From NCBI GenBank assembly GCA_900550035.1, contig URQS01000004.1, forward strand, positions 1-64,000: 64,000 bases of DNA, given 5' to 3'. Below the pieces are notes generated by a model, which worked only from the letters and a program-made list of their open reading frames with translations, did not search any database and was not told where the DNA came from. Numbering within the stretch: position 1 is the stretch's first letter; every line of letters begins with the position of its first letter. Positions 7,942 to 16,855 of this stretch are shown in pieces. The stretch comes from an uncultured Prevotella sp. (GTDB lineage Bacteria; Bacteroidota; Bacteroidia; Bacteroidales; Bacteroidaceae). The position numbers and the translations under genes are program-made.

Positions 7942-8856
7942 GTGAGAAAGCGTTTTTTTAGAATCGCAGAACATAATATAAGTGTGTCATTTGTCGGTGA
8001 AACGACGAATGACATATTTTTGTCACCGTCATTTGAACCTTTCGAGATAAAGGAAGCAGATGACGGTTGTATTTTTTCATTAAATGTCCACGATAGTATC
8101 AAGCCATACAGCAAAGAGCAAAGAGAGCGTATCGGAATCTTTGACACGGGAAATGGCAAGACTATCGTAGATCGTGTAGAGGGTGGCGGCTATCAGTTCT
8201 TAGTAAAAGGGATGTATGGTTGCTATTGCTGCCTGTTGCAGACCAACAACGACTTCTCTGTAGCAAACTGTGCGCTGAAAGGTTCGCATTCTGTACGTTC
8301 GTTTGGTCTGAATACAGCCATTATGATGATGTATGCATTTAGGGGTGGCTATTACGACACGCTCCTTATCCATGCGTCGGTTGTACGTAACAATGGCTAT
8401 GCCTATGCATTTACGGCTCAAAGCGGCACGGGCAAGAGCACACATACAAGTCTTTGGATTAAGAGCATTGAAGAATGCGACCTTATTAACGACGATAATC
8501 CTGTTGTCCGAATCATTGGTGGCAAGGCTTTTGTTTATGGCAGCCCGTGGAGCGGCAAGACACCTTGCTACCGTAACGTCAAGGTAGCGTTGGGTGCTAT
8601 TGTCAAGATAGAACGTGCGGGAAAGAATAGCATCGAACGTGTTTCGCCGGTTGTTGCCTTCACTTATATTGTGCCAGCCTGTTCGTCGATGAAATGGGAC
8701 AGTAATATATTCGGACATACCTGCGATATAGTGACAAAACTGATTGAATCGTTCACTTCAGTGTATAAGCTGCGTTGTTTGCCCAATGAGGAAGCAGCCA
8801 AATTATGCTACGAAGCCATAGCTCATAAATCCAATGATAATGGAACAGACCAATAA
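7942..8856 (+). CDS. HPr-kinase/PEPCK-like P-loop kinase of the PqqD cassette
   Basis: This 304-aa protein, starting at GTG (no ATG in frame nearby), has an N-terminal beta-rich region (1-140) and a C-terminal P-loop domain resembling HPr kinase and the kinases of lasso-peptide clusters. The Walker A motif is SGTGKST (161-167), followed by NDDN (183-186) and GSPWSGK (200-206). It overlaps the next gene (S24/S26 peptidase) by 23 bp, and a PqqD-like gene follows after 7 bp. In related clusters such kinases phosphorylate a peptide or protein partner. The substrate here is unknown. HPr itself is unlikely, because the phosphorylase signature was not recognised. Confidence 0.72.
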   Translation: MRKRFFRIAEHNISVSFVGETTNDIFLSPSFEPFEIKEADDGCIFSLNVHDSIKPYSKEQRERIGIFDTGNGKTIVDRVEGGGYQFLVKGMYGCYCCLLQTNNDFSVANCALKGSHSVRSFGLNTAIMMMYAFRGGYYDTLLIHASVVRNNGYAYAFTAQSGTGKSTHTSLWIKSIEECDLINDDNPVVRIIGGKAFVYGSPWSGKTPCYRNVKVALGAIVKIERAGKNSIERVSPVVAFTYIVPACSSMKWDSNIFGHTCDIVTKLIESFTSVYKLRCLPNEEAAKLCYEAIAHKSNDNGTDQ

Positions 8857-9328
8857 TAACTTGGCTTTCAAGCAGAAGGAATTTGCCAATGAGGTCATAA
8901 TTCCCGAGATAGCAAAACTTCTTGACGAAGGGCATAGTGTGACGCTGACGTTACGTGGCATGAGTATGCGTCCGTTTCTGGAAGATGGACGCGACAAGGC
9001 TATACTGATCAAGCCATGTAGCCCTTTAAAGGTAGGCGATGTTGTACTGGCAGAGGTAGCGCCACGACGCTATGCGTTGCATCGAATAGTTAAGATTGAT
9101 GGCAATAGTGTTGTAATGCGTGGCGATGGCAACCTTGCCACCGAACAATGCGACATCAGCAAAGTATTCGGCATAGCCCATTGCTTTTATCGTAAAGGGC
9201 GCAAAAGTCCCGACTATACTACTGGCAGGAAATGGCGATTATTCTCCGCTGTGTGGACTGCATTGTTGCCTGTGCGTAGGTATCTGCTGTTTGGCTATAG
9301 AATGTATCTGAAATTAAAACATAACTAA
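8834..9328 (+). CDS. S24/S26-type signal-peptidase-like protease
   Basis: This 164-aa protein (start at ATG 8834 or 8840) carries the signal-peptidase motif GMSMRPFL with Ser44 as likely nucleophile, ALHRIV with His83, and RGDGN (96-100). This is the Ser-His arrangement of the SipW/ER-type branch rather than the Ser-Lys of LepB. There is no obvious N-terminal membrane anchor, but the C-terminal 35 residues are aromatic and basic and may associate with the membrane. Overlap with the upstream kinase and a 7-bp gap to the PqqD-like gene make a tight operon. It probably cleaves a leader or signal from a partner of this cassette; the substrate is not visible. Confidence 0.75.
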   Translation: MIMEQTNNNLAFKQKEFANEVIIPEIAKLLDEGHSVTLTLRGMSMRPFLEDGRDKAILIKPCSPLKVGDVVLAEVAPRRYALHRIVKIDGNSVVMRGDGNLATEQCDISKVFGIAHCFYRKGRKSPDYTTGRKWRLFSAVWTALLPVRRYLLFGYRMYLKLKHN

Positions 9329-9335
9329 TATTAAT

Positions 9336-9602
9336 ATGAGAATAAAGAAAGGCTTTGTACTAAGAGATGTATGCGGCGAGAAAATCGTAGTTGCCGAAGG
9401 TAAAGAAAATATAGATTTCACAAAGATAATCAGCATGAACGATAGCGCTGCGTTTCTCTGGGAGAAAGTAAAGGACATAGACTTTGACGTAGATACGCTC
9501 AAAACGCTGCTTTGTAGCGAATATGACGTAGAAGAAGCAACTGCGCTTGCCGACTCACAAATAATCCTTAATCAGTGGGTTGAGGCAGATGTTGTTGAAT
9601 AA
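9336..9602 (+). CDS. PqqD-like peptide-recognition protein
   Basis: This 88-aa protein has the PqqD/RRE pattern: FVLRDVCGE near the N-terminus, then INDSAAFLWE-like SMNDSAAFLWE, then YDVEEATALAD and a terminal acidic strand. PqqD-type domains bind leader peptides and hand them to modifying enzymes (PQQ, lasso and other RiPP pathways). Here it is the third gene of a kinase-peptidase-PqqD cassette, and no radical SAM, cyclase or precursor gene follows. It is closed by a perfect 19-bp hairpin. The domain call is strong, the pathway is open. Confidence 0.82.
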   Translation: MRIKKGFVLRDVCGEKIVVAEGKENIDFTKIISMNDSAAFLWEKVKDIDFDVDTLKTLLCSEYDVEEATALADSQIILNQWVEADVVE

Positions 9603-9627
9603 TAATAAAGTGAAATAGAAAAGCTAT

Positions 9628-9680
9628 TAAGGCTTCTTAGCCTTCCCAAAGGACAACTTTAGGAAGGCTAAGAAGCCTTA
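9628..9680. terminator. Perfect bidirectional terminator hairpin
   Basis: Two perfect 19-bp arms, 9628-9646 and 9662-9680, surround a 15-nt loop. A-rich and T-rich flanks lie on both sides, so it can end transcription of the PqqD cassette (plus) and of the convergent secreted-protein gene (minus). Confidence 0.85.
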
Positions 9681-9682
9681 TT

Positions 9683-11023
9683 TTATTTCACCAAGATTTT
9701 CTTGCCGCCCTTTATGACGATGCCTTTCTTTACTTTCTTTATGTCTGTGCCAGCGTAAGTGCCATCCATGTAGTATATCTTATCACTTAATGATGGGGTA
9801 GTGGTAATTTCGCTAATGGCTGTTGGCTTATTGTTAATCATCAGTCGTACTGCTTCTGCTTTCGTCTTAGGTGGTATGGTGAAGTAAGCCCTCATTCCCT
9901 TCATTTGGCCTCCATTTCTGACGCTCAAGAATTTTCCTTCTTTAGATAGTATCAAGATTCGGTCTTTGTTGCTATCGTTGAAGGTTATAAGGCTGTATAT
10001 TCCTACGAAGCTGTATCCGTCTTTGTCGCCACTAACTATTGGAGTGACATTCTTGATTATAACGTCGCTGAATACAGGGTCTTTGATATCTTTCTTCGGC
10101 TTGATCAGATAAGCTTTGCCTGCTTCAATTTTTGTAGCATTTTTAAAATTAATAGTGTGGTCTGTAGTGCTGTCATACTCCATAACATTCACCTCAATAC
10201 CGCTTATTTTGCCGTCTTTTAAGTCAATGTCGAATGGTACACAGAATGTATTCCATGTGTCAGCCAAGAGCGTACGTGAGAGAATTACAGGTATGGACTT
10301 ATTGTCGTTCGCTTCAAGTAATTTACTGTTGTTTACCGTATCGTTGAGGGTGCAGAGGCTGGAGAGCTTTTTGTAGAGTTGGATTCGTTTGCCATCGGTA
10401 TTATACATGTCATCATGTAGTGAACAAACGAATCCGCCTATGAAATCATCATCTAAGTTAGAATATATTAAAATGCGTTTTAGGAAAGGTGCATTCCTAG
10501 GGTATATAATTTTAGTATATATATTATTTGTTGTTGTGTGTATTTCTATTTTTGCATTTGCTGACGTTTTAAAATCATCATCGTTTTTATCTCGATATTT
10601 TATCTTTTCGTAATCTTTTCTATTGCTATCGTTACATATATATTTTTGATTTTTTATAGAAAATAACCGCCAATAAGTGTACTTACCGCTTTCTACTTTT
10701 TCCAATTTAATTCTATCTACGTCTGACGATACAGTTGCAATTTCTCCATCTATATCGATTTTACAGACTTTGATTTGGCTGCTTTTATTTAATCTGGAAC
10801 CCATTGCTGGGTATCCTTCATTAGCGCGCATCATATCATTTGCAATGATAACAGTATCCCCATCATTAATTTCCGACATACTTTTCACCAGTATGAATCG
10901 TTCTTTTTCCTGTGCACGACAGGTGTTGCCACAGGCAATCATTATGATTGCCATGCAAAATGTGAAAAACAGATTGGGGAGAAATGGCAAGTTGTGTGTT
11001 TGTGATTTTGTGATATATGACAT
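9683..11023 (-). CDS. Secreted protein with possible type 9 secretion tail
   Basis: This 446-aa protein has a long N-terminal hydrophobic segment (about 17-35) ending in a Cys/Ala-rich region, so it is exported. The middle is beta-rich and unrecognised, with WNTFCVPFDI around residue 256, a phrase seen in many Prevotella surface proteins. The last 35 residues (IYYMDGTYAGT, then KKGIVIKGGKKILVK) look like the Gly/Lys C-terminal sorting tail of such proteins. Its DNA is distinctly AT-rich compared with its neighbours, a possible sign of transfer. It is convergent with the PqqD cassette and starts just downstream of the ppiD terminator. Function unknown. Confidence 0.65.
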   Translation of the reverse strand: MSYITKSQTHNLPFLPNLFFTFCMAIIMIACGNTCRAQEKERFILVKSMSEINDGDTVIIANDMMRANEGYPAMGSRLNKSSQIKVCKIDIDGEIATVSSDVDRIKLEKVESGKYTYWRLFSIKNQKYICNDSNRKDYEKIKYRDKNDDDFKTSANAKIEIHTTTNNIYTKIIYPRNAPFLKRILIYSNLDDDFIGGFVCSLHDDMYNTDGKRIQLYKKLSSLCTLNDTVNNSKLLEANDNKSIPVILSRTLLADTWNTFCVPFDIDLKDGKISGIEVNVMEYDSTTDHTINFKNATKIEAGKAYLIKPKKDIKDPVFSDVIIKNVTPIVSGDKDGYSFVGIYSLITFNDSNKDRILILSKEGKFLSVRNGGQMKGMRAYFTIPPKTKAEAVRLMINNKPTAISEITTTPSLSDKIYYMDGTYAGTDIKKVKKGIVIKGGKKILVK

Positions 11024-11041
11024 ATATGATATCTTTTGTAT

Positions 11042-11075
11042 AAAAAAGGTCTGAAAGCAAAAGCCTTCAGACCTT
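11042..11075 (-). terminator. Terminator of ppiD
   Basis: The 10-bp arms 11046-11055 and 11066-11075 enclose a small inner GC/GC pairing. On the minus strand a run of T follows, as expected for the end of the ppiD transcript. Confidence 0.8.
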
Positions 11076-11111
11076 CAAATATAATAATTATTGGTTTTAT
11101 TGTTTCTCTTT

Positions 11112-13253
11112 TTAGAAGAAGAGGTAGCGGTTGTCTACTACGTTAGCCTTGATGTAAAGCTCGTTCATGAAGTTGCCGGCTGCCTGCATTTCCTTCTGAC
11201 GAAGCTTCTGCATCTCAGTAGCAGCATCGAACTTGCCAGGACGCTTTGTCTTGTTAGTAACCTGGAATACGTAAACACCAGCGTTGCCCTTGACAGGAGC
11301 CTTAGAGAACTTGCCCTTAGCTGTAGCTGCAACAGCACCGCTCAATGCAGGCTCGCTTGCGCCAGTAGCCGAAACGAATACAGGAGCAGCGAATGTCACC
11401 TGATTTACAGCCGAAACGTTGGCACCCTTGCCCTTAGCAGCAGCAATGCTGTTAACGCCATTAAGTTTGGCAATGAGCATCTCAGCCTTCTTGTCCTTCA
11501 TGGCCTCTGCCTTGACAATCTCCTTAACCTGAGCGTCGTCCAATGAACGGTAGCCTACCTCGTTGATGTTGTCAAGAACTACGATGAGCAGGTGGTCGTT
11601 GTCGCCGCACTCGTAGAGAGGCGATACATTGCCCTTCTTGGCGTCGAACAACCAACGCATAGCCTCGCGTGTGCTGCGTACGCCAGCAAGATTGTGCTCG
11701 GCTGTAGTTACGTCCTTACGCTCCTGAACGGTGTAGCCAGACTTGGCTGCGTTCTTGATAATGTCCTCGGCTGTGAGGTTAGCGCTAACGAATGAGCTGA
11801 ACTTGTTGTAAGCTGCTGAGTAAGTGTCCTTAGAGAATGTGATGTTCTTCTTGACAACTGCTGCAGTGTACTTTGTAGTCATAGCCTTACGGTCAGCCAC
11901 CTGAACGATGAGGTTGCCCTGTGAGAGAGGCATGTTCTTTATTTCGCCTACCGACATGGTGTTGAGAGCCATGATGTAGTCCTTTGTATTCTTGTCGAGC
12001 GAAGGAGCGCTCTGATACTGACGTGTTGTCATCCAAGCCTTCTCGCCAGTCTGACCATACTTCTTGGCGAGAGCCTCGAAGTCGGCACCAGCCTTCAGAG
12101 CTGTGTAGATAGAGTCAGCACGCTTTGTAGCCTCCTCAGTTGTAGCACCAACAACCTGAATCTGACGGAACTGGATAGAGTCGGGCAGCTGTTGCTTGGC
12201 AACGAGCTTGATGATGTTGAGTGTGTTGTCAGCCTTGTTCTCAAGAACCTTGCTTGTAGAACCAACGGCCATAGAGTCAAGATGCTGTGCGATGTCGTAC
12301 GGGAAAGCTTCCTTTGTCACAGGTACACCAAGATAGTTGACCAATGATGTGCTCTTGCGTACTACGTCCGACGGGTCGGCTGCAGCTGCAAGATCCTTGT
12401 CGTAAGCTGCAAACTCCTTCTGAAGAGTAGCAACGTCAGATGCAGAAGCCTTAACCTGAATGTCGATATACTTGATGTCGCGGCTCTCAACAAACTGCTT
12501 GAAGCGTGGCTTCATCTCGTTGTACTTAGCCTTGAGGTCGGCGTCAGAAAGCTGTACCTTGTTGTCGTCAATGCTTGTGTAAGCGAGAGAAGCAAGCTGA
12601 ATCTGGCTCTCCTCGTTCTGCTCGTTGAATGCCTTCTGAGCCTCAACCTTGTTTGAGAGGAAGCAATGAGCGAACAGTCCCTGAAACTTCTGAGCGAGAA
12701 GCTGCTGACGCAGAGTCTTCTCAATGAATGTCCAGTACTTGTAAACGCTCTCATACTGCTTTGCAATCTGAGGGTTGGTCTGGCTCTGAGCCTTGTACTC
12801 GGCGAGGAACTTCTTGAGTGCGTTTGCGTCAAAACGTCCTGTCTGCTGGTTGTAGAAAGGAGTCTGAGCAAGCATTGGGTTTGTACCCTCTGTCAGCACG
12901 TTCTGCAACTCGCTGTCTGTTACAGCAAGTCCTAAACGCTTGGCTTCATTCTCAACAAGCTTGGTCTGTACGTATGTGTTCCAAACCATGTCCTTAACCT
13001 GATTGAGCTGGTCCTCGTTAAGGTTGTCCTGACCCTGCTGCATCTTGATGACCTCAGTGTACTCGTCAACCATCTTCTGAAAATCAGTAACATTGATTTT
13101 CTCTCCTAAAACTTCTCCTACTTGCTGTCGGTGTTCATTGTTTGTCGACTCGCAAGAACGGAATGCCTCCTCGGCAATAAATGCAAAAAGGCCCAAACTG
13201 ATAATACATATCAGCAGGACTCCCTTGCTTCTGATTTTTCCTAATGCTGCCAT
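11112..13253 (-). CDS. ppiD: PpiD/SurA-like peptidylprolyl isomerase, membrane-anchored
   Basis: This 713-aa envelope folding factor is anchored by one N-terminal transmembrane helix (about 12-30). A SurA_N-like helical domain begins with VGEVLGEKINVTDF. A parvulin domain lies around 355-450 (IQFRQIQVV, then ADFEALAKKYGQTG), and a second, degenerate parvulin-like region follows. It helps newly exported and outer-membrane proteins fold. It is the last gene of a minus-strand envelope group with the GldE-like, LptC and outer-membrane-protein genes, although the 146-bp upstream gap holds its own -7 element. Confidence 0.9.
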   Translation of the reverse strand: MAALGKIRSKGVLLICIISLGLFAFIAEEAFRSCESTNNEHRQQVGEVLGEKINVTDFQKMVDEYTEVIKMQQGQDNLNEDQLNQVKDMVWNTYVQTKLVENEAKRLGLAVTDSELQNVLTEGTNPMLAQTPFYNQQTGRFDANALKKFLAEYKAQSQTNPQIAKQYESVYKYWTFIEKTLRQQLLAQKFQGLFAHCFLSNKVEAQKAFNEQNEESQIQLASLAYTSIDDNKVQLSDADLKAKYNEMKPRFKQFVESRDIKYIDIQVKASASDVATLQKEFAAYDKDLAAAADPSDVVRKSTSLVNYLGVPVTKEAFPYDIAQHLDSMAVGSTSKVLENKADNTLNIIKLVAKQQLPDSIQFRQIQVVGATTEEATKRADSIYTALKAGADFEALAKKYGQTGEKAWMTTRQYQSAPSLDKNTKDYIMALNTMSVGEIKNMPLSQGNLIVQVADRKAMTTKYTAAVVKKNITFSKDTYSAAYNKFSSFVSANLTAEDIIKNAAKSGYTVQERKDVTTAEHNLAGVRSTREAMRWLFDAKKGNVSPLYECGDNDHLLIVVLDNINEVGYRSLDDAQVKEIVKAEAMKDKKAEMLIAKLNGVNSIAAAKGKGANVSAVNQVTFAAPVFVSATGASEPALSGAVAATAKGKFSKAPVKGNAGVYVFQVTNKTKRPGKFDAATEMQKLRQKEMQAAGNFMNELYIKANVVDNRYLFF

Positions 13254-13358
13254 TTTTAATTGTTTATTATTTATTTTTTTATTTCCGTTTTTATGATAGA
13301 CAGGTTTTCATACGCCTATAACAAGCCTTGTAAAAGGCTACGTTTTTCAAAAGGCGTA

Positions 13359-13366
13359 CAAAAATA
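13359..13366 (-). promoter_or_regulatory. -7 element upstream of ppiD
   Basis: On the minus strand this reads TAttTTTG followed by TAC, matching the Bacteroidetes -7 box, about 105 bp before the ppiD start. No good -33 box was found at the usual spacing. Confidence 0.5.
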
Positions 13367-13399
13367 CTAATTAATTACCAAACTTTAGCACGTTTGACC

Positions 13400-14680
13400 C
13401 TAAAAATTGGTTTTGTCGTGTACTTTTAGCCTTACTAATTCTATTTTAGTCATTGTGCTCTTGATGATACGGAATTCGTAGGGGCCTATATTGACGATTT
13501 CGTTGAGTTTCGGGAAACTCTGGTATTCATGCAATATGTATCCTCCAACTGTCATGTATTCGTCGCTCTCGGGAAGTCCGATGCCGAAAAGGTCGTTGAC
13601 TTTATCTATCTCAAGACGTGCCGAAAGAATGTATTCCTGATCGCCAATCTGTTTGGCTATATACTTGTCGTTGTCATGCTCGTCTTCAATATCACCGAAT
13701 ATTTCTTCTACAATATCTTCGAGCGACACGATGCCACTTGTGCCGCCAAACTCGTCAACAACCACTCCAAGGCTCTTCTTTTGTTGCAGGAATATATGCA
13801 TGAGCTTCTGTGCTGCCATAGTTTCAGGCACAAAAGGCATGTTGCATATACATTCACGCCACTTGTCGCGGTTGTGGAACATCTCTGAACTGTGAATGTA
13901 TCCTACAATATGGTCGATGTCGTCCTCGTAGACAATGATTTTAGAATTGCCGCTTTCGATAAACTTCTGCATAAGTTTCTCGGTAGAGCAATCGTTCACG
14001 TCGACAGCATTGATTTCTGTGCGTGGCACCATGCAATCGCGTACTTTGCAGTCGGAGAAATCAAGCGCATTCTGAAATATCTTCACCTCGTCATTGATTT
14101 CGTCTTCGTTTTGCGCGTTTTCAATGCTTGATTGTACAAGATAGTCGAGGTCGACTTTTGAGAATCCCTCGTCGTCGGTCTCTGATTCCATACGGATGCC
14201 TACTGAACGCAAAAATATCTTTGCCAGAAAGGTTGCAAACTTGCTTATAGGCCATAACAATACATAGAAGACGTATGCTGGTATGGCAAACACCGACAAT
14301 AGTCGGTTTGCGTTGTTCTTAAATAGGATTTTCGGCATGAATTCGCCGGTAAACAAGATGACAAGAGTAGACAGAATGGTGTCTGCTGTCACTCTTACTC
14401 CGTCGTCAAGACCCTTGAACAGCGTGTTGTCAAACAGGCTTGCAAACAAGATGCCATACACAACGAGCACAATGTTGTTGCCCACAAGCATTGTGCTTAC
14501 AAATCCGTTGGGATGGCTATAGAATTTGGATATTATTTTTTTTGTAAGTCGGTTGCCTTGGCGGTCCATTTCTGCAAGCATACGATTGCTTGACACGAAA
14601 GCAATCTCCATGCCTGAGAAAAACGCTGACAACACCATTGTCACTGCTATACTTGCTAATAAAGGAATGTCTGTTTCCAC
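13400..14680 (-). CDS. gldE: GldE-like CNNM/CBS/CorC transporter-family protein
   Basis: This 426-aa membrane protein has an N-terminal DUF21/CNNM transmembrane domain (SAFFSGMEIAFVSSNR motif near the start, about four helices to residue 150), then a CBS pair (about 205-330, with MVPRTEI), and a C-terminal CorC_HlyC domain. Related proteins transport or sense magnesium or other cations; in Bacteroidetes this branch is annotated as gliding-motility protein GldE even in non-gliders. It lies 17 bp after lptC in the same direction. The transport role is inferred from the family. Confidence 0.85.
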   Translation of the reverse strand: METDIPLLASIAVTMVLSAFFSGMEIAFVSSNRMLAEMDRQGNRLTKKIISKFYSHPNGFVSTMLVGNNIVLVVYGILFASLFDNTLFKGLDDGVRVTADTILSTLVILFTGEFMPKILFKNNANRLLSVFAIPAYVFYVLLWPISKFATFLAKIFLRSVGIRMESETDDEGFSKVDLDYLVQSSIENAQNEDEINDEVKIFQNALDFSDCKVRDCMVPRTEINAVDVNDCSTEKLMQKFIESGNSKIIVYEDDIDHIVGYIHSSEMFHNRDKWRECICNMPFVPETMAAQKLMHIFLQQKKSLGVVVDEFGGTSGIVSLEDIVEEIFGDIEDEHDNDKYIAKQIGDQEYILSARLEIDKVNDLFGIGLPESDEYMTVGGYILHEYQSFPKLNEIVNIGPYEFRIIKSTMTKIELVRLKVHDKTNF

Positions 14681-14697
14681 TGTGTTTTAAATAAGTT

Positions 14698-15345
14698 TTA
14701 CTGGTTTGGCTGCATGCGGCGTATAGGCTTTGCCTGCTGGCGTATGTTGGCCTTCACCGTGTCGGGTGCTGTGGTGATAGTGTCGCCACTGCCTGCAATG
14801 TCAGTCTTTTCGAACGATCCACGGCTGTTAGACACATAATATTTGGTCATACGTTCGTCGCTTCTGAAGTAAGCGCCTTCGAGGGTACGTTCGGGCGTTA
14901 CGAGTTTTGAATATACATTAGAGTATAGTTCATGTTTGTTCTCGTCCCAAAATAGTTGTTGGCTTGTGAATTTCACACCGTCTTTTGTAAGCACGCTTAC
15001 ACGGTTGCGTAGTTCCCAGAGCCGTTTTTGATCATAATAGTATGCTGTATCGCATTGGATGTATGATTGTACGTGGAACTTCTCGTCAAATTGCTCAAAG
15101 AAAAGTCCTTTCTCGAAAATCCAGCGTGACGGATTGCGTACGGTGTTTACCTCCCACCGTTCGGTCACAATGCGGTATTTTATTACGCCAGAGTCGGATA
15201 TAAGTGTGTTGACGCCATAGCTGACCATCATCGACACAGAGTCGCGGTCGCGTATGGCACCTGCCGTATGCTCCTTTTGCTCTTGGCATGCCCCAAATAT
15301 GACAGACATGACAAGAGCTAATACTATGATGTGACTGTTTTTCAT
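14698..15345 (-). CDS. lptC: LPS export periplasmic protein LptC (lipoprotein form)
   Basis: This 215-aa protein has a lipoprotein signal ending FGAC (Cys20) and one LptC/OstA-like beta-jellyroll domain, seen in strands such as GVNTLISDSGVIKYRI, KFHVQSYIQCDTAYYYD and ELYSNVYSKL. LptC passes lipopolysaccharide from the LptBFG transporter to LptA. The C-terminal 35 residues are low-complexity (Thr/Gln/Arg). It sits between an outer-membrane barrel gene and the gldE-like gene, a common Bacteroidetes order. Confidence 0.88.
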   Translation of the reverse strand: MKNSHIIVLALVMSVIFGACQEQKEHTAGAIRDRDSVSMMVSYGVNTLISDSGVIKYRIVTERWEVNTVRNPSRWIFEKGLFFEQFDEKFHVQSYIQCDTAYYYDQKRLWELRNRVSVLTKDGVKFTSQQLFWDENKHELYSNVYSKLVTPERTLEGAYFRSDERMTKYYVSNSRGSFEKTDIAGSGDTITTAPDTVKANIRQQAKPIRRMQPNQ

Positions 15346-15372
15346 CCGAGTTTTTGCAATGTAGCAATTATT

Positions 15373-16686
15373 TTATTCCATCTTCCACTTGGCAAACCAA
15401 CGTTCGTTAAAGGTAAGTCCGATATTTATGCGGAAGGAATTTTCTGTAATCATTGTCTTGCTGTCCTGGCGCACCCACTGTGCCGATATGTTCAGCAACG
15501 AACGGTTGTTGTAGCCATTGACAACTGGAATTCCGAAGCCTGCGCTTACACTATATTCTTTAGGACCGTCGGCACCGTTAATCTTAAGATAGTTTGTCGC
15601 ATATGATGCGCCCAAGCGGTAGTGTACACGCTTGAAGAACTTGCGACTATTCTCTTGTGGACAGAACTCACCGCCAAATGTGAACTTATGACGGTCGGCA
15701 AACATTCCCTTAGTTGTAACATAGTCAGTCACTCCGTCTTTGTTTACAAACTGTGGATATACGGTCGACGACCATTTCTGCAACTGATAGTCAGCACCTA
15801 TTTTCCAGCTGCCGGCATGGTTCCACATAATACCTGCGCTATATGTGGTTGGCAGTTCGAGGCTGTTCTTGGCGTTGTTGCTGTATGTCGCAGTATCAGC
15901 AACACCTGTCTGTGCGTTGTTTGAAATGACCTGACACACTGGATCGGCACCTAATTTATGGCCGAGACTATATGTCAAACCAAGAGTCAGCTCGTCTTTC
16001 TTTGAAAGTTTCTGTGTGTATTGAATACCGAAGTCAAGCTTGTAGCTATTTACTGTGGCTGTATAGTAGCGCGAAAGAGTGTTGACATAGCTGTCGGTGT
16101 ATGAATTGACAACAGAACGTGTGTAATTGCCCCATAGGTATGAAGCGTTGAAGCCTACTGCTAATCCCTTTATTGGCATCCATCCCATACCGAGGTATGC
16201 CTGATGAAGGCCGCCACTGCCATTGTAAGTGTTGACGTATGATGTTGTGGATGTCTCGTTAGACGAATTGCCAACCTTTTCTGTATTGTAATAGTTGTAT
16301 CCTATATTAGAATATGGCAGAATACCGAAACTTATACCAAGGTGCTTAGCCAAACGGAAACCAGCTACAACATATTCAAAGTTGGCGTTGTTTGCGTTGA
16401 TTTTTCTTCCGCCTTCCTTATAGTTGGTTATCTGTCCGGAAATGCCTGCATCGAAAATGAACGACAGCGAGTCGATAGAGGCGTATGATGCCGGGTTGAG
16501 TGTGTTTATCTGGTTGTGTTCATGAAATCCAAGACCTAATCCGTTCATTCCGCGATTAAATCCGCTTGCCTGTTCGCCTAGTGTGCCCAAGCCGTATTGG
16601 CTGTAAGGAGAGTTTGTACCACTCTGTGCAGAGGCAGCCATGGACAATGTCACCATGGAAACAGTCATGAGTATTTGTTTCATCAT
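15373..16686 (-). CDS. Outer-membrane beta-barrel protein (FadL/PorV-like)
   Basis: This 437-aa protein has a cleavable signal peptide (about 1-20) followed by the mature N-terminus SGTNSPYSQYGLGTL. The rest alternates aromatic strands (NIGYNYYNTE, SYLWGNYTRSV, DYQLQKWSSTVY) and ends in a short aromatic strand, as expected of an outer-membrane barrel of roughly 14 strands. The family is conserved in Bacteroidetes next to LptC and is of unknown function, possibly lipid or hydrophobic-substrate transport. It begins the minus-strand envelope group, with a -7 element about 100 bp upstream. Confidence 0.8.
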   Translation of the reverse strand: MMKQILMTVSMVTLSMAASAQSGTNSPYSQYGLGTLGEQASGFNRGMNGLGLGFHEHNQINTLNPASYASIDSLSFIFDAGISGQITNYKEGGRKINANNANFEYVVAGFRLAKHLGISFGILPYSNIGYNYYNTEKVGNSSNETSTTSYVNTYNGSGGLHQAYLGMGWMPIKGLAVGFNASYLWGNYTRSVVNSYTDSYVNTLSRYYTATVNSYKLDFGIQYTQKLSKKDELTLGLTYSLGHKLGADPVCQVISNNAQTGVADTATYSNNAKNSLELPTTYSAGIMWNHAGSWKIGADYQLQKWSSTVYPQFVNKDGVTDYVTTKGMFADRHKFTFGGEFCPQENSRKFFKRVHYRLGASYATNYLKINGADGPKEYSVSAGFGIPVVNGYNNRSLLNISAQWVRQDSKTMITENSFRINIGLTFNERWFAKWKME

Positions 16687-16790
16687 TCTGAAATTTCTTA
16701 ATTTTTATAGATCAATTTAGCTCCAACTGCTACACATTATATATAATAGAGCAATCTGGTGCATTTATCCTAATTATGAATAATTGGCTG

Positions 16791-16798
16791 CAAATTTA
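16791..16798 (-). promoter_or_regulatory. -7 element for the envelope gene group
   Basis: The minus strand reads TAaaTTTG followed by CAG, fitting the -7 consensus, about 105 bp before the outer-membrane barrel start. The -33 region is not clear. Confidence 0.55.
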
Positions 16799-16855
16799 TC
16801 GAAAAAAAACGAGATAATGGCACGAAGTGTGAGAAATATAAGTTATTTTTGCATC

